11,615 nucleotides of DNA, from assembly GCA_034658975.1 (NCBI GenBank), contig JAYEGJ010000064.1:1-11615 (forward strand). Direction: 5' to 3'. The stretch is from SZUA-217 sp034658975 (GTDB taxonomy: Bacteria > Actinomycetota > Acidimicrobiia > Spongiisociales > ZC4RG35). Of the stretch, positions 1-5,079 are shown piece after piece; positions within the stretch are counted from its first letter, which is position 1, and each line of letters starts with the position of its first letter. Under the pieces are notes generated by a model. The model did not search any database and was not told the origin of the DNA. It saw only the letters and a program-made list of their open reading frames with translations. Position numbers and translations under genes: made by a program.

Positions 1-794
1 GCTCTCCTGGTTGTGCCTCCCGATTTGATCGCGCCGGCGGCCCGGTCGCCGATCTTGAGGAACGACATGACTCCAGATGACTTACCGCCACCGGAAAGCT
101 GCTCGTTCTCGCCTCGGATCGAGGAGAAGTTGGATCCGGCTCCGGAACCGAACTTGAAGATCCTGGCCTCCCGAACCCAAAGGTCCATGATCCCGCCAGG
201 GTTCACGAGGTCGTCCTTGATGCCGAGTATGAAACAAGCATGGGGGGCGGGGCGGGAGTACGAGTCGGGGGACTCGGTCAGTTCGTCGGTTGTTCCGTCG
301 ACGTACCAGAAGCCCTGGGCCGGACCCGTCAATCCATATGCCCAATTGAGCCCGGTGTTGAACCACTGCGGCGAGTTGGGAGCAGCCATCTGATTGGCGA
401 GCATGTAGCGAAGCTCATCTTCGAATGCCTCGGCATCATCGCTGGAGGCGAAGTAGCCCTCCTTCTCGCCCCAGTGTCGCCAGGTGCCGGCGAGTCGGTC
501 AAAGACTTGCTTTGACGAGCGCTCCGGACCGGTGACCGGGTTGCCCTCGGCGTCGAGGGTGGGATCGCCGTTCTCGTCGAATTGGGGGACTCCCGCCTTG
601 CGGAAGTACTTGGAGACCATGATGTCCGAGGCGACCTGGCTCCATTGGGCGGGGATCTCGGCGTTGTTCATTTCGAACACGACCGAGCCGTCGGGGTTGG
701 TGATCTTGGAGTCCCTGTGCGACCACTCGAACTGGTCGTAGGGATTCTTGCCTGCTTCGGTGAAGCGACGGGTAATCCGCAGGCCTTCGCTCAT
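1..794 (-). CDS. nrdJ: Class II (adenosylcobalamin-dependent) ribonucleotide reductase, N-terminal part, cut by window edge
   Basis: This cytoplasmic enzyme reduces ribonucleotides to deoxyribonucleotides using an adenosylcobalamin-derived radical, and so works with or without oxygen. The reading frame is open from an ATG at 792-794 to the left window edge (264 residues), so only the N-terminal part is present. Recognisable segments are the N-terminal FEWSHRDSKITNPDG stretch (about residues 22-36), NSPQWFNTGLNWAYG (140-154, substrate-site region), PAPHACFILGI (182-192, with Cys187 as the likely first redox-active cysteine) and FKFGSGAGSNFSSIRGENE (213-231). These are typical of the large actinobacterial-type B12-dependent reductases. 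The start is supported by a near-perfect Shine-Dalgarno, GGAGGAGG (complement of 802-809), 7 nt upstream. Two NrdR boxes and a sigma-70-like promoter lie further upstream, so repression by NrdR is expected. No other gene is seen in the transcript. The family is near certain; the length and C-terminus cannot be judged. Confidence 0.93.
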   Translation of the reverse strand, partial: MSEGLRITRRFTEAGKNPYDQFEWSHRDSKITNPDGSVVFEMNNAEIPAQWSQVASDIMVSKYFRKAGVPQFDENGDPTLDAEGNPVTGPERSSKQVFDRLAGTWRHWGEKEGYFASSDDAEAFEDELRYMLANQMAAPNSPQWFNTGLNWAYGLTGPAQGFWYVDGTTDELTESPDSYSRPAPHACFILGIKDDLVNPGGIMDLWVREARIFKFGSGAGSNFSSIRGENEQLSGGGKSSGVMSFLKIGDRAAGAIKSGGTTRR

Positions 795-801
795 CTATGT
801 G

Positions 802-809
802 CCTCCTCC
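802..809 (-). promoter_or_regulatory. Shine-Dalgarno of nrdJ
   Basis: On the minus strand GGAGGAGG lies 7 nt before the ATG at 794. It fixes the nrdJ start. Confidence 0.8.
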
Positions 810-863
810 GCACAACCTGGTTCTGACAGAAACTGCCAGAACATGTCCATTTACATGCTCCCA

Positions 864-879
864 CCACTAGATGTTGTGG
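864..879 (-). promoter_or_regulatory. NrdR box, gene-proximal
   Basis: The minus-strand 16-mer CCACAACATCTAGTGG matches the NrdR-box pattern acaCwAtATaTwGtgt at its core positions (C, A, AT, T, GTG). It is paired with a second box 15 bp upstream. NrdR is the ATP/dATP-sensing repressor of ribonucleotide reductase genes, and paired 16-mers 15-16 bp apart are its known operator form. Confidence 0.82.
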
Positions 880-894
880 TGTGCGGGGAAGTGT

Positions 895-910
895 CCACTA
901 CATCTGGTAT
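895..910 (-). promoter_or_regulatory. NrdR box, promoter-proximal
   Basis: The minus-strand 16-mer ATACCAGATGTAGTGG matches the NrdR-box core. The gap to the other box (880-894) is exactly 15 bp, so the centres are 31 bp apart, about three helical turns on the same face of the DNA. The box begins just downstream of the predicted transcription start (about 914), so a bound repressor would block initiation or early elongation. Confidence 0.82.
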
Positions 911-920
911 GGACTCCAAC

Positions 921-949
921 AATGTAATTACACGCGTGCAATTGGTCAA
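921..949 (-). promoter_or_regulatory. Putative sigma-70-type promoter of nrdJ
   Basis: On the minus strand a TTGACC -35 (complement of 944-949) is followed after 17 bp by a TACATT -10 (complement of 921-926). The predicted transcription start near 914 is directly upstream of the two NrdR boxes, giving a leader of about 120 nt before nrdJ. Spacing and -35 are good; the -10 matches four of six consensus bases. Confidence 0.6.
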
Positions 950-950
950 G

Positions 951-1134
951 AACTAAATTTTCTACAAGCCCGACGACGTTTTCGGACGGCGCGAAACGCC
1001 GATTCCGACGGGGAAGTGAACGCCGGTTCGGACGTTCAGGGGAAGTGATGGGCACCCTATCGGTGCTCTCATTGTTCAGCCAGCTCGGCTGGTGATCACT
1101 TTTCGCGGGCTTGATCTCGCCCCTGGAGAACCGG
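951..1134. other. Gene-free stretch with four consecutive hairpins
   Basis: Together with the nrdJ leader and promoter this fills the 795-1134 gap between nrdJ and the hydrolase. I see no convincing gene in it. Inverted repeats occur at 982-1008 (TCGGA-CGGCG, loop CGAAA, CGCCG-at-TCCGA; 10 bp with a 2-nt bulge), 1018-1037 (GAACG-CCG / CGG-a-CGTTC), 1052-1066 (GCACC / GGTGC) and 1080-1092 (CCAGC-TCG-GCTGG). None is followed by a T run on either strand, so they are not classical intrinsic terminators. The 1080-1092 hairpin lies about 43 nt past the hydrolase stop and could still act in 3' end formation. Confidence 0.45.
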
Positions 1135-2004
1135 CTAGGAAAAGGTATCCCACCAGTAGCGGAGCATCAGCGCAGCCTCGGCACCGGCGTCGTCCTGCCA
1201 AAAGTGCCCTGCGTGACGAAGGATGTGGGTGCGGCGGTTGGTGAGGATGGTTTCCCACTTCCGCTTCTCGGCGCCCCTGAACGCAGGGTCCTGGTCGGCC
1301 CAGAAGAGAAGCGACGGCTTGTCGGCCAACTCCTCGATACGTTCCTCTATCTTGCCGAGCCATTCCGCCGAGTCGACGAGCTCTCGCGGCATGACCCGCA
1401 CGGCGATCCGGGTCTTCTTCTCGAGGAAGGGGCCGCGCCACATCTCCATCTCGGGGCCGGTCACCGACCTGCGTCGCATTGCCCGCCGGAGGAAGACGTT
1501 GATGAACACATTGGCTCGATCGACGAGAAACTCGCCCGACCGTCCCTCACCGAGAGCCGACGAAAACCGCTGTACTGCTGGGTCGGTGCGTGGCCATGCC
1601 CACGTGTTTCCCAGGATCAGCGATTCCACGGAGTCGGGCCTATCGAGGGCAACTCGGAACCCGATGGGCCCGCCCCAGTCCTGCATGACGAGAGAGAACT
1701 TGTCGAGTGCGAGGGCATCGACGAAACCGCCGACCACCTCGGCGTGCTCGGCCGGCGTGAATCCGTAGCCCTCCGGAGCGGTTGATAGGCCGAACCCCGG
1801 GTAGTCGATAGCGATGCACCGGAAGCGATCCGACAGGTAAGGAACCATTCGCCGGTAGAGGAACGACCAGGTGGGGTTGCCGTGGAGCATGAGCAATACC
1901 GGCCCCTCGCCCTCGTCGAGATAGTGAATCGTCGATCCTTGGACTTCCTGCCAGTAGCTATCGAAGGGGTAGAGATCCTCGTTGAACCAGTCCGGTCGTT
2001 CCAT
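1135..2004 (-). CDS. Haloalkane dehalogenase-like alpha/beta hydrolase (Asp nucleophile)
   Basis: A 289-residue alpha/beta hydrolase of normal family length. HGNPTWSFLYR (residues 41-51) is the oxyanion/halide-binding segment with Asn43. VMQDWGGPIGF (106-116) is the nucleophile elbow, with Asp109 as nucleophile and Trp110 next to it as the second halide ligand typical of haloalkane dehalogenases. WADQDPAFRG (235-244) carries the probable acid Asp239, and RHAGHFWQDD (263-272) the catalytic His267. All expected catalytic residues are therefore present, and the enzyme should hydrolyse a carbon-halogen bond; the substrate cannot be read from sequence. An epoxide hydrolase also uses an Asp nucleophile, but the HGN plus DW pair argues for the dehalogenase branch. 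No signal peptide is seen, so it is likely cytoplasmic. The ATG at 2002-2004 lacks a Shine-Dalgarno but has TACGTT exactly 6 nt upstream, fitting a leaderless transcript. It is divergent from the lipoprotein gene. Confidence 0.87.
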   Translation of the reverse strand: MERPDWFNEDLYPFDSYWQEVQGSTIHYLDEGEGPVLLMLHGNPTWSFLYRRMVPYLSDRFRCIAIDYPGFGLSTAPEGYGFTPAEHAEVVGGFVDALALDKFSLVMQDWGGPIGFRVALDRPDSVESLILGNTWAWPRTDPAVQRFSSALGEGRSGEFLVDRANVFINVFLRRAMRRRSVTGPEMEMWRGPFLEKKTRIAVRVMPRELVDSAEWLGKIEERIEELADKPSLLFWADQDPAFRGAEKRKWETILTNRRTHILRHAGHFWQDDAGAEAALMLRYWWDTFS

Positions 2005-2010
2005 GGGTTA

Positions 2011-2016
2011 AACGTA
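2011..2016 (-). promoter_or_regulatory. Putative -10 of a leaderless promoter for the dehalogenase-like gene
   Basis: On the minus strand TACGTT (TAnnnT type) is followed by six bases and then the ATG, placing the transcription start at the A of the start codon. There is no ribosome site and no clear -35. The same arrangement precedes the cupin gene. Confidence 0.4.
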
Positions 2017-2093
2017 GCGGAGTCGACGAGTTGCTCGACAGGTGCTGCTTTGGATTGGCGGAACCGCTCGAGCACTCCGACCGTCTCAATCCC

Positions 2094-2627
2094 ATGAGGA
2101 CAGGAGCATTGATACTTGCCATCTCGATGACGCTGGCCGCATGCGGCCTCAAAGGAACGACCGGCGGTGAGTTGAATTCGAGTCAAACGCCGGAGATGAT
2201 GGCTACGGCCCTGGTGGATCTCGTTGCTGAGAACCACACCTTCGGCGAAGGACCGCCCCCTTTCACCGAGTATCTGATTCAGGATCGAATCGATCCGTCG
2301 GCGGGAGCGCCGACGGCCTCACCCGACGATTCGGCGAGGTCGCTCACCGATGCTGAGCGCACTGCTATCGAAGAAGCCATCTCCGAGTTCGGGCCGGTCC
2401 GATGGATCGACGATCCCGACGACTGGAGAACTCCTGAACTGGTTCCGACGGTCGAAGGAGCCGTGATCCTCGGAGTTGGAGAGCCGGAGATCGACGGCGA
2501 GACCGGGCTTGTTCCGGTGTCTCTCTGGTGTGGTGGCCTGTGCGGCACTTGGTTGACCTACCGTCTCGATGTGGTCGACGGCCTATGGGAGGTCACCGAT
2601 ATCGAAGGCCCTGTGGCCGTTTCCTAG
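2094..2627 (+). CDS. Small secreted lipoprotein of unknown function
   Basis: A 177-residue protein starting at the ATG at 2094. This start was chosen over an in-frame ATG at 2031 because it gives a clean lipoprotein signal: MRT, a hydrophobic core and the lipobox LAAC, with the lipidated Cys at residue 17. The mature part is acidic. Its C-terminal region has two further cysteines in SLWCGGLCGTW (about 143-153), possibly a disulfide, followed by a beta-rich TYRLDVVDGLWEVTDIEG stretch that ends the protein. I do not recognise the family. It is anchored outside the membrane and probably small and globular. It is transcribed away from the dehalogenase-like gene and convergent with the cupin, with the 163-bp repeat starting on the base after its stop codon. 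No Shine-Dalgarno is visible before the start. Confidence 0.7.
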   Translation: MRTGALILAISMTLAACGLKGTTGGELNSSQTPEMMATALVDLVAENHTFGEGPPPFTEYLIQDRIDPSAGAPTASPDDSARSLTDAERTAIEEAISEFGPVRWIDDPDDWRTPELVPTVEGAVILGVGEPEIDGETGLVPVSLWCGGLCGTWLTYRLDVVDGLWEVTDIEGPVAVS

Positions 2628-2790
2628 GAGCCCGCTGAACAATGCATGTCACTCATCTCGAACGACCAGCCATCACCACTCGCGGTGTCCTCGGCCTCAC
2701 CATTCCGCACCAGGAGTGGCGAAACCTCGTCCTGGCGACTGGCGCGTCTGGCCGCCGATCTGAGCAACGGCATTACTCAGCAGACTCCTA
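2628..2790. repeat. 163-bp direct repeat, copy 1 (complete)
   Basis: The unit begins GAGCCCGCTGAAC directly after the lipoprotein stop codon and is repeated at 2791 and 3018. It is identical to copy 2 over all 127 visible bases, and to copy 3 up to CATTA near its end, where the last dozen or so bases differ. The unit length of 163 is not a multiple of 3, so it does not encode a protein repeat. It contains an inverted repeat CCAGGA/TCCTGG (2710-2715 and 2730-2735). Confidence 0.9.
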
Positions 2791-2917
2791 GAGCCCGCTG
2801 AACAATGCATGTCACTCATCTCGAACGACCAGCCATCACCACTCGCGGTGTCCTCGGCCTCACCATTCCGCACCAGGAGTGGCGAAACCTCGTCCTGGCG
2901 ACTGGCGCGTCTGGCCG
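2791..2917. repeat. 163-bp direct repeat, copy 2 (first 127 bp, then gap)
   Basis: Identical to the first 127 bp of copy 1, then cut by the N run. A length of exactly 127 bp equals a common de Bruijn k-mer size. It starts precisely where its left context diverges from that of copy 1, as expected for a contig end at a graph vertex. Confidence 0.88.
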
Positions 2918-3017
2918 NNNNNNNNNNNNNNNNNNNNNNNNNNNNNNNNNNNNNNNNNNNNNNNNNNNNNNNNNNNNNNNNNNNNNNNNNNNNNNNNNNN
3001 NNNNNNNNNNNNNNNNN
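2918..3017. other. Assembly gap of 100 N
   Basis: Exactly 100 undetermined bases, the usual placeholder for a gap of unknown size. It sits inside the direct repeat, so the true number of units is not known and could be two rather than three. Confidence 0.97.
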
Positions 3018-3180
3018 GAGCCCGCTGAACAATGCATGTCACTCATCTCGAACGACCAGCCATCACCACTCGCGGTGTCCTCGGCCTCACCATTCCGCAC
3101 CAGGAGTGGCGAAACCTCGTCCTGGCGACTGGCGCGTCTGGCCGCCGATCTGAGCAACGGCATTAATCGCCCAGACTCCT
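3018..3180. repeat. 163-bp direct repeat, last copy (variant end)
   Basis: It begins with the same GAGCCCGCTGAAC immediately after the gap. It is identical to copy 1 up to CATTA (about 3161-3165), then reads ATCGCCCAGACTCCTAG where copy 1 reads CTCAGCAGACTCCTAG. Its end runs into the stop codon of the cupin gene (CTA, 3179-3181), so the array exactly fills the space between two convergent genes. Confidence 0.88.
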
Positions 3181-3523
3181 AGCGCTTGAGCTCCACCCCG
3201 ATGTCAAGGTCGTCGGTGCCCGTGTTTTCGAGTGTGTGAGCCGGGGTTCCGTCGGACCAGATGACCGGTGGCATCTCGAACGGAGGTTCTTGCGCCCGCG
3301 TGTCCAGCATGACCTCACCGTTCTCGTCACGCCGGAGGAAGTGGGAACCGGAGACTACGTACATCGCCGTTGCGCGGCGGTGGGTGTGGACCGGCGTCGT
3401 GTCTCCCGCCGGGATGGCAGTCTCGAGTACGCGAACCTCATCGTTCTCGAAGATCACCCGGTGATGATCAGGTGCAGCTACCACCCCGTCGAGTTCGGGG
3501 GACCAGGGCCATTCTTGATTCAT
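3179..3523 (-). CDS. Small single-domain cupin protein
   Basis: A 114-residue protein with one cupin beta-barrel. The first cupin motif is seen as AGDTTPVHTHRRATAMYVVSG (roughly residues 39-59), with metal-ligand candidates His46 and His48; the second motif supplies His96 in TPAHTLENTG (93-102). The Glu usually found in motif 1 is not evident at its normal spacing, so metal binding may be altered. Small cupins of this type include dioxygenase-like, sugar-isomerase-like and purely ligand-binding proteins, so no reaction can be assigned. It has no signal peptide and is probably cytoplasmic. The ATG at 3521-3523 lacks a Shine-Dalgarno but has TAGGTT 6 nt upstream, consistent with leaderless transcription. 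It converges on the lipoprotein gene with the direct repeat between them. Confidence 0.78.
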   Translation of the reverse strand: MNQEWPWSPELDGVVAAPDHHRVIFENDEVRVLETAIPAGDTTPVHTHRRATAMYVVSGSHFLRRDENGEVMLDTRAQEPPFEMPPVIWSDGTPAHTLENTGTDDLDIGVELKR

Positions 3524-3529
3524 GTTCAG

Positions 3530-3535
3530 AACCTA
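3530..3535 (-). promoter_or_regulatory. Putative -10 of a leaderless promoter for the cupin gene
   Basis: On the minus strand TAGGTT is followed by exactly six bases and the ATG, the same geometry as before the dehalogenase-like gene. No clear -35 is visible. Confidence 0.4.
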
Positions 3536-3559
3536 GTGGCCTCCCTGGTCGGCCTTCCA

Positions 3560-3646
3560 CCTCCCCCTCCGTCGCCTTCGGCGCCACCTCCCCCAACGTC
3601 GTTGTGCTCCTAGCGGAGGAGACGGTGGCTGTGCTCCAGGGGGAGG
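3560..3646. repeat. REP-like inverted repeat with C-rich/G-rich arms
   Basis: CCTCCCCCT (3560-3568) is complementary to AGGGGGAGG (3638-3646), and CCTCCCCC recurs directly at 3587-3594. Inside lie a CGCC-TTC-GGCG hairpin (3573-3583), a GCCACC/GGTGGC pair, and CTCC/GGAG near 3607-3620. The C-rich arm with an inner CGCCTTCGGCG hairpin resembles the intergenic palindromic repeats common in high-GC genomes. It lies between the cupin promoter and the 3' end of the YczE-type gene and has no coding potential that I trust. Whether it is repeated elsewhere in the genome cannot be seen here. Confidence 0.5.
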
Positions 3647-3707
3647 AGACTTCGCAGAAAGGTACCGATTGAGCCGAGGTGGCTCTGACCCCACTTGTGT
3701 GACAGAC

Positions 3708-4343
3708 CTAATTGGCCGGGTGGTTCCATGAGTCTTCGGGATTCCCGGTGTCGACTGTCCATCGTGGGAGAAAGAACTGGACGATCGGACCCATCAGCAG
3801 GGCGAAGGCTACGGTTCCCACACCGACCGTTCCGCCGAGAATCCAGCCGACGATCAGGACGGTGCCCTCCATCACGGTTCGGGTGAGTCGGATCGAAGGT
3901 CCTCTACGGGCGATGGCGGTCATCAATCCGTCTCTCGGGCCGGGTCCGAGGTTGGCGCCGATGTACATGCCTGAGCCCACTCCGATGGCCAGAACGCCCA
4001 GCGCCATCATCACCACCTGGAGCCACAGGATCTGGGCCTCCGGGACCACCGACGCGGTCACATCGATCATGACACCTATGACCACGGCATTGACCAGCGT
4101 TCCGATCCCCAGTCTCTCCTTCATCGGAAGCCAGATGGCTATGACCACAAATGAGATCAGGATCGACCACTTGCCGACGCTGAGCCCAAACCTCTCGGTC
4201 AGCCCCTCATGGAGCACATCCCACGGCGGCAAGCCGAACCCCGACTGGAGCATCAGGCCGATTCCGATGCCGAAGGCGGTCGTGCCCAGGAGCAACTGGA
4301 TCAGTCGCCTGAGAAGATTGTCGCCGCCTATGGGAATGAACAT
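3708..4343 (-). CDS. YczE/YitT-type integral membrane protein
   Basis: A polytopic membrane protein with about five hydrophobic segments. Family-like motifs are SGFGLPPWDVLHEGLT near the N-terminus and GANLGPGPRDGLM in the second half; the paired G-x-G/L-P-x-D-x-L pattern marks YczE-like proteins. Their biochemical role is poorly defined; some are thought to be transporters. I place the start at the ATG at 4341-4343 (211 residues, MFIPIGGDNLLRRLI...), close to the usual family length and leading directly into the first membrane helix. An in-frame ATG at 4394 would add a Pro-rich 17-residue tail with no family resemblance, and would overlap by one base the start codon of the divergent peroxiredoxin-like gene and cover its ribosome site. 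Neither start has a Shine-Dalgarno. The C-terminus WTVDTGNPEDSWNHPAN is hydrophilic and probably cytoplasmic. The stop is at 3708-3710. Confidence 0.78.
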   Translation of the reverse strand: MFIPIGGDNLLRRLIQLLLGTTAFGIGIGLMLQSGFGLPPWDVLHEGLTERFGLSVGKWSILISFVVIAIWLPMKERLGIGTLVNAVVIGVMIDVTASVVPEAQILWLQVVMMALGVLAIGVGSGMYIGANLGPGPRDGLMTAIARRGPSIRLTRTVMEGTVLIVGWILGGTVGVGTVAFALLMGPIVQFFLPRWTVDTGNPEDSWNHPAN

Positions 4344-4377
4344 GGGTGGCGGCACGCTAACAATGGGGACCCACGAC

Positions 4378-4384
4378 GGAGGAG
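4378..4384 (+). promoter_or_regulatory. Shine-Dalgarno that decides the TTG start of the selenoprotein gene
   Basis: GGAGGAG lies 9 nt before the TTG at 4394-4396. In this frame a stop codon (TAA, 4358-4360) lies upstream and there is no ATG or GTG before the TGA with a better ribosome site. It lies in the short gap between two divergent genes and serves only the plus strand. Confidence 0.7.
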
Positions 4385-4393
4385 ACCTTTTCA

Positions 4394-5068
4394 TTGGCTA
4401 TCGATTTCACGGTGTCGGACGCCGCGGGTAACCCGTGGACGCTGTCCAACCATCTCGATGCGGCGGCGGTTATCAGCTTTCACCGGGGCGATTTCTGAAC
4501 GTACTGTCACGGCCAGTTGGCCGTCATGGCAGAAAGGCAGGGCGAGTTCCTCGAGGCGGGCGGCCGTGTCTACGGGCTGAGCGCGGACACCCCGGGTGAG
4601 AACTCGGCGGTCATGGAGAAGCTTGCGCTGACCTTCCCTCTCCTCTCGGACGTGTCCAAAGAGAATGCGGTTCGGCCCCTCGGATTCGACGACGAGGGCG
4701 ATCCCCGTCAGATATCGAGGCCCGGCGTCTTGATCATCTCCCCGGATGGCGAGATCGTTTGGCGCTTCGTCGGCAAGGACTACGCCGACCGGCCCGATGA
4801 AGATGATGTGCTTGCCGAGTTGAGGTCGCTCGGTTTGCCCGCAACTTCCCAAGACGCTCCGGTGATCGGGACAGCCGAGGCCTCTGAGAGAGCGATGCCT
4901 TACGAGGGTCTGAAGTACTACTTCAGCGGTGCGAAGTTCGCCACGCTGGCGTTGCGGGGCCGACACCGTGATATCAGCGACGATTTCAAGGACGACACAA
5001 AACGTTATGTGGCGATGGTGGAGCGGTACTTGGCCTCATTGTCATCGGTGGAGGACCGCAAGGCGTAA
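4394..5068 (+). CDS. Probable selenoprotein: peroxiredoxin-like (AhpC/TSA fold) with U-T-Y-C active site, TGA read as selenocysteine
   Basis: This is a thioredoxin-fold thiol (selenol) oxidoreductase of the peroxiredoxin-like family, presumably reducing peroxides or disulfides in the cytoplasm. Read from TTG 4394 it is 224 residues. The strand order is normal: IDFTVSDAAGNPWTLSNHL (3-21), AAAVISFHRGDF (23-34), residue 35 encoded by TGA, then T-Y-C (36-38) and HGQLAVMAERQGEFLEAGG. Relatives have F-x-R-G-D-W-C-P-x-C here, so TGA replaces the first active-site Cys and Cys38 is the resolving Cys. Later come VYGLSAD (59-65), FPLLSD (81-86) and RPGVLIISPDGEIVWRFVG (109-127), all in the same frame with normal codon use, which argues against decay. 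A helical extension of about 65 residues follows (YEGLKYYFSGAKF...). A SECIS-like hairpin follows the TGA. Standard calling yields only a fragment from 4517 or 4526 lacking the active site. It is first in the operon, 11 nt before lutA. A nonsense mutation or base error (TGC/TGT to TGA) is the alternative. Confidence 0.82.
4496..4529 (+). promoter_or_regulatory. TGA (Sec) codon and bacterial SECIS-like stem-loop
   Basis: TGA is at 4496-4498. The upper stem is ACGGCC (4509-4514) paired with GGCCGT (4519-4524) around an AGTT loop (4515-4518). After one C/C mismatch the stem continues with T4507-A4526, two G-T wobbles and C4504-G4529. Sixteen nucleotides separate the TGA from the loop, and the loop has G in its second position. 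Bacterial SECIS elements have a small apical loop with a G in the first two positions, a stem of at least 4 bp and a distance of roughly 16-37 nt, so every criterion is met. SelB with Sec-tRNA would bind here. Confidence 0.75.
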
Positions 5069-5079
5069 CGTGATGCCCC

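Noticed and set aside
885..1047. GGGGAAGTG three times (885-893, 1010-1018, 1039-1047) as a possible regulator site.
   Set aside because: Spacing is irregular, one copy lies between the NrdR boxes and the others sit in hairpin DNA; with no known motif match I do not call it a site.
795..1134. A cobalamin riboswitch upstream of the B12-dependent nrdJ.
   Set aside because: No B12-box-like GCCACTG segment or long multi-stem leader is visible between the promoter and the start; the leader is only about 120 nt and is occupied by NrdR boxes.
1111..1785. Long plus-strand ORFs opposite the dehalogenase-like gene.
   Set aside because: They have no family motifs and are antisense shadows of a gene with an intact catalytic triad, caused by high GC content.
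1070..2645. The shared 11-mer GCTGAACAATG downstream of the dehalogenase-like gene (minus strand) and at the start of each 163-bp repeat (plus strand).
   Set aside because: Shared 11-mers are expected several times by chance in a window of this size, and the flanking bases do not match.
2628..3180. CRISPR array or protein-coding repeats in the 163-bp units.
   Set aside because: The units are far too long and lack unique spacers. The period is 163, not a multiple of 3, so frames shift between copies, and the ORFs crossing the region depend on reading through N.
4394..5068. Reading the TGA at 4496 as a nonsense mutation and the gene as a pseudogene.
   Set aside because: The frame is intact for 34 codons before and 189 after the TGA, the stop is exactly at the catalytic Cys position, the ribosome site is strong and a SECIS-like hairpin follows. 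Decay would not be expected to give this combination. It remains the main alternative until Sec machinery is found.
4517..5068. A separate 183-residue gene starting at 4517 (TTG) or at ATG 4526.
   Set aside because: It would lack the first strands and the active site of the fold and has no proper ribosome site; the upstream codons in the same frame supply the missing part.
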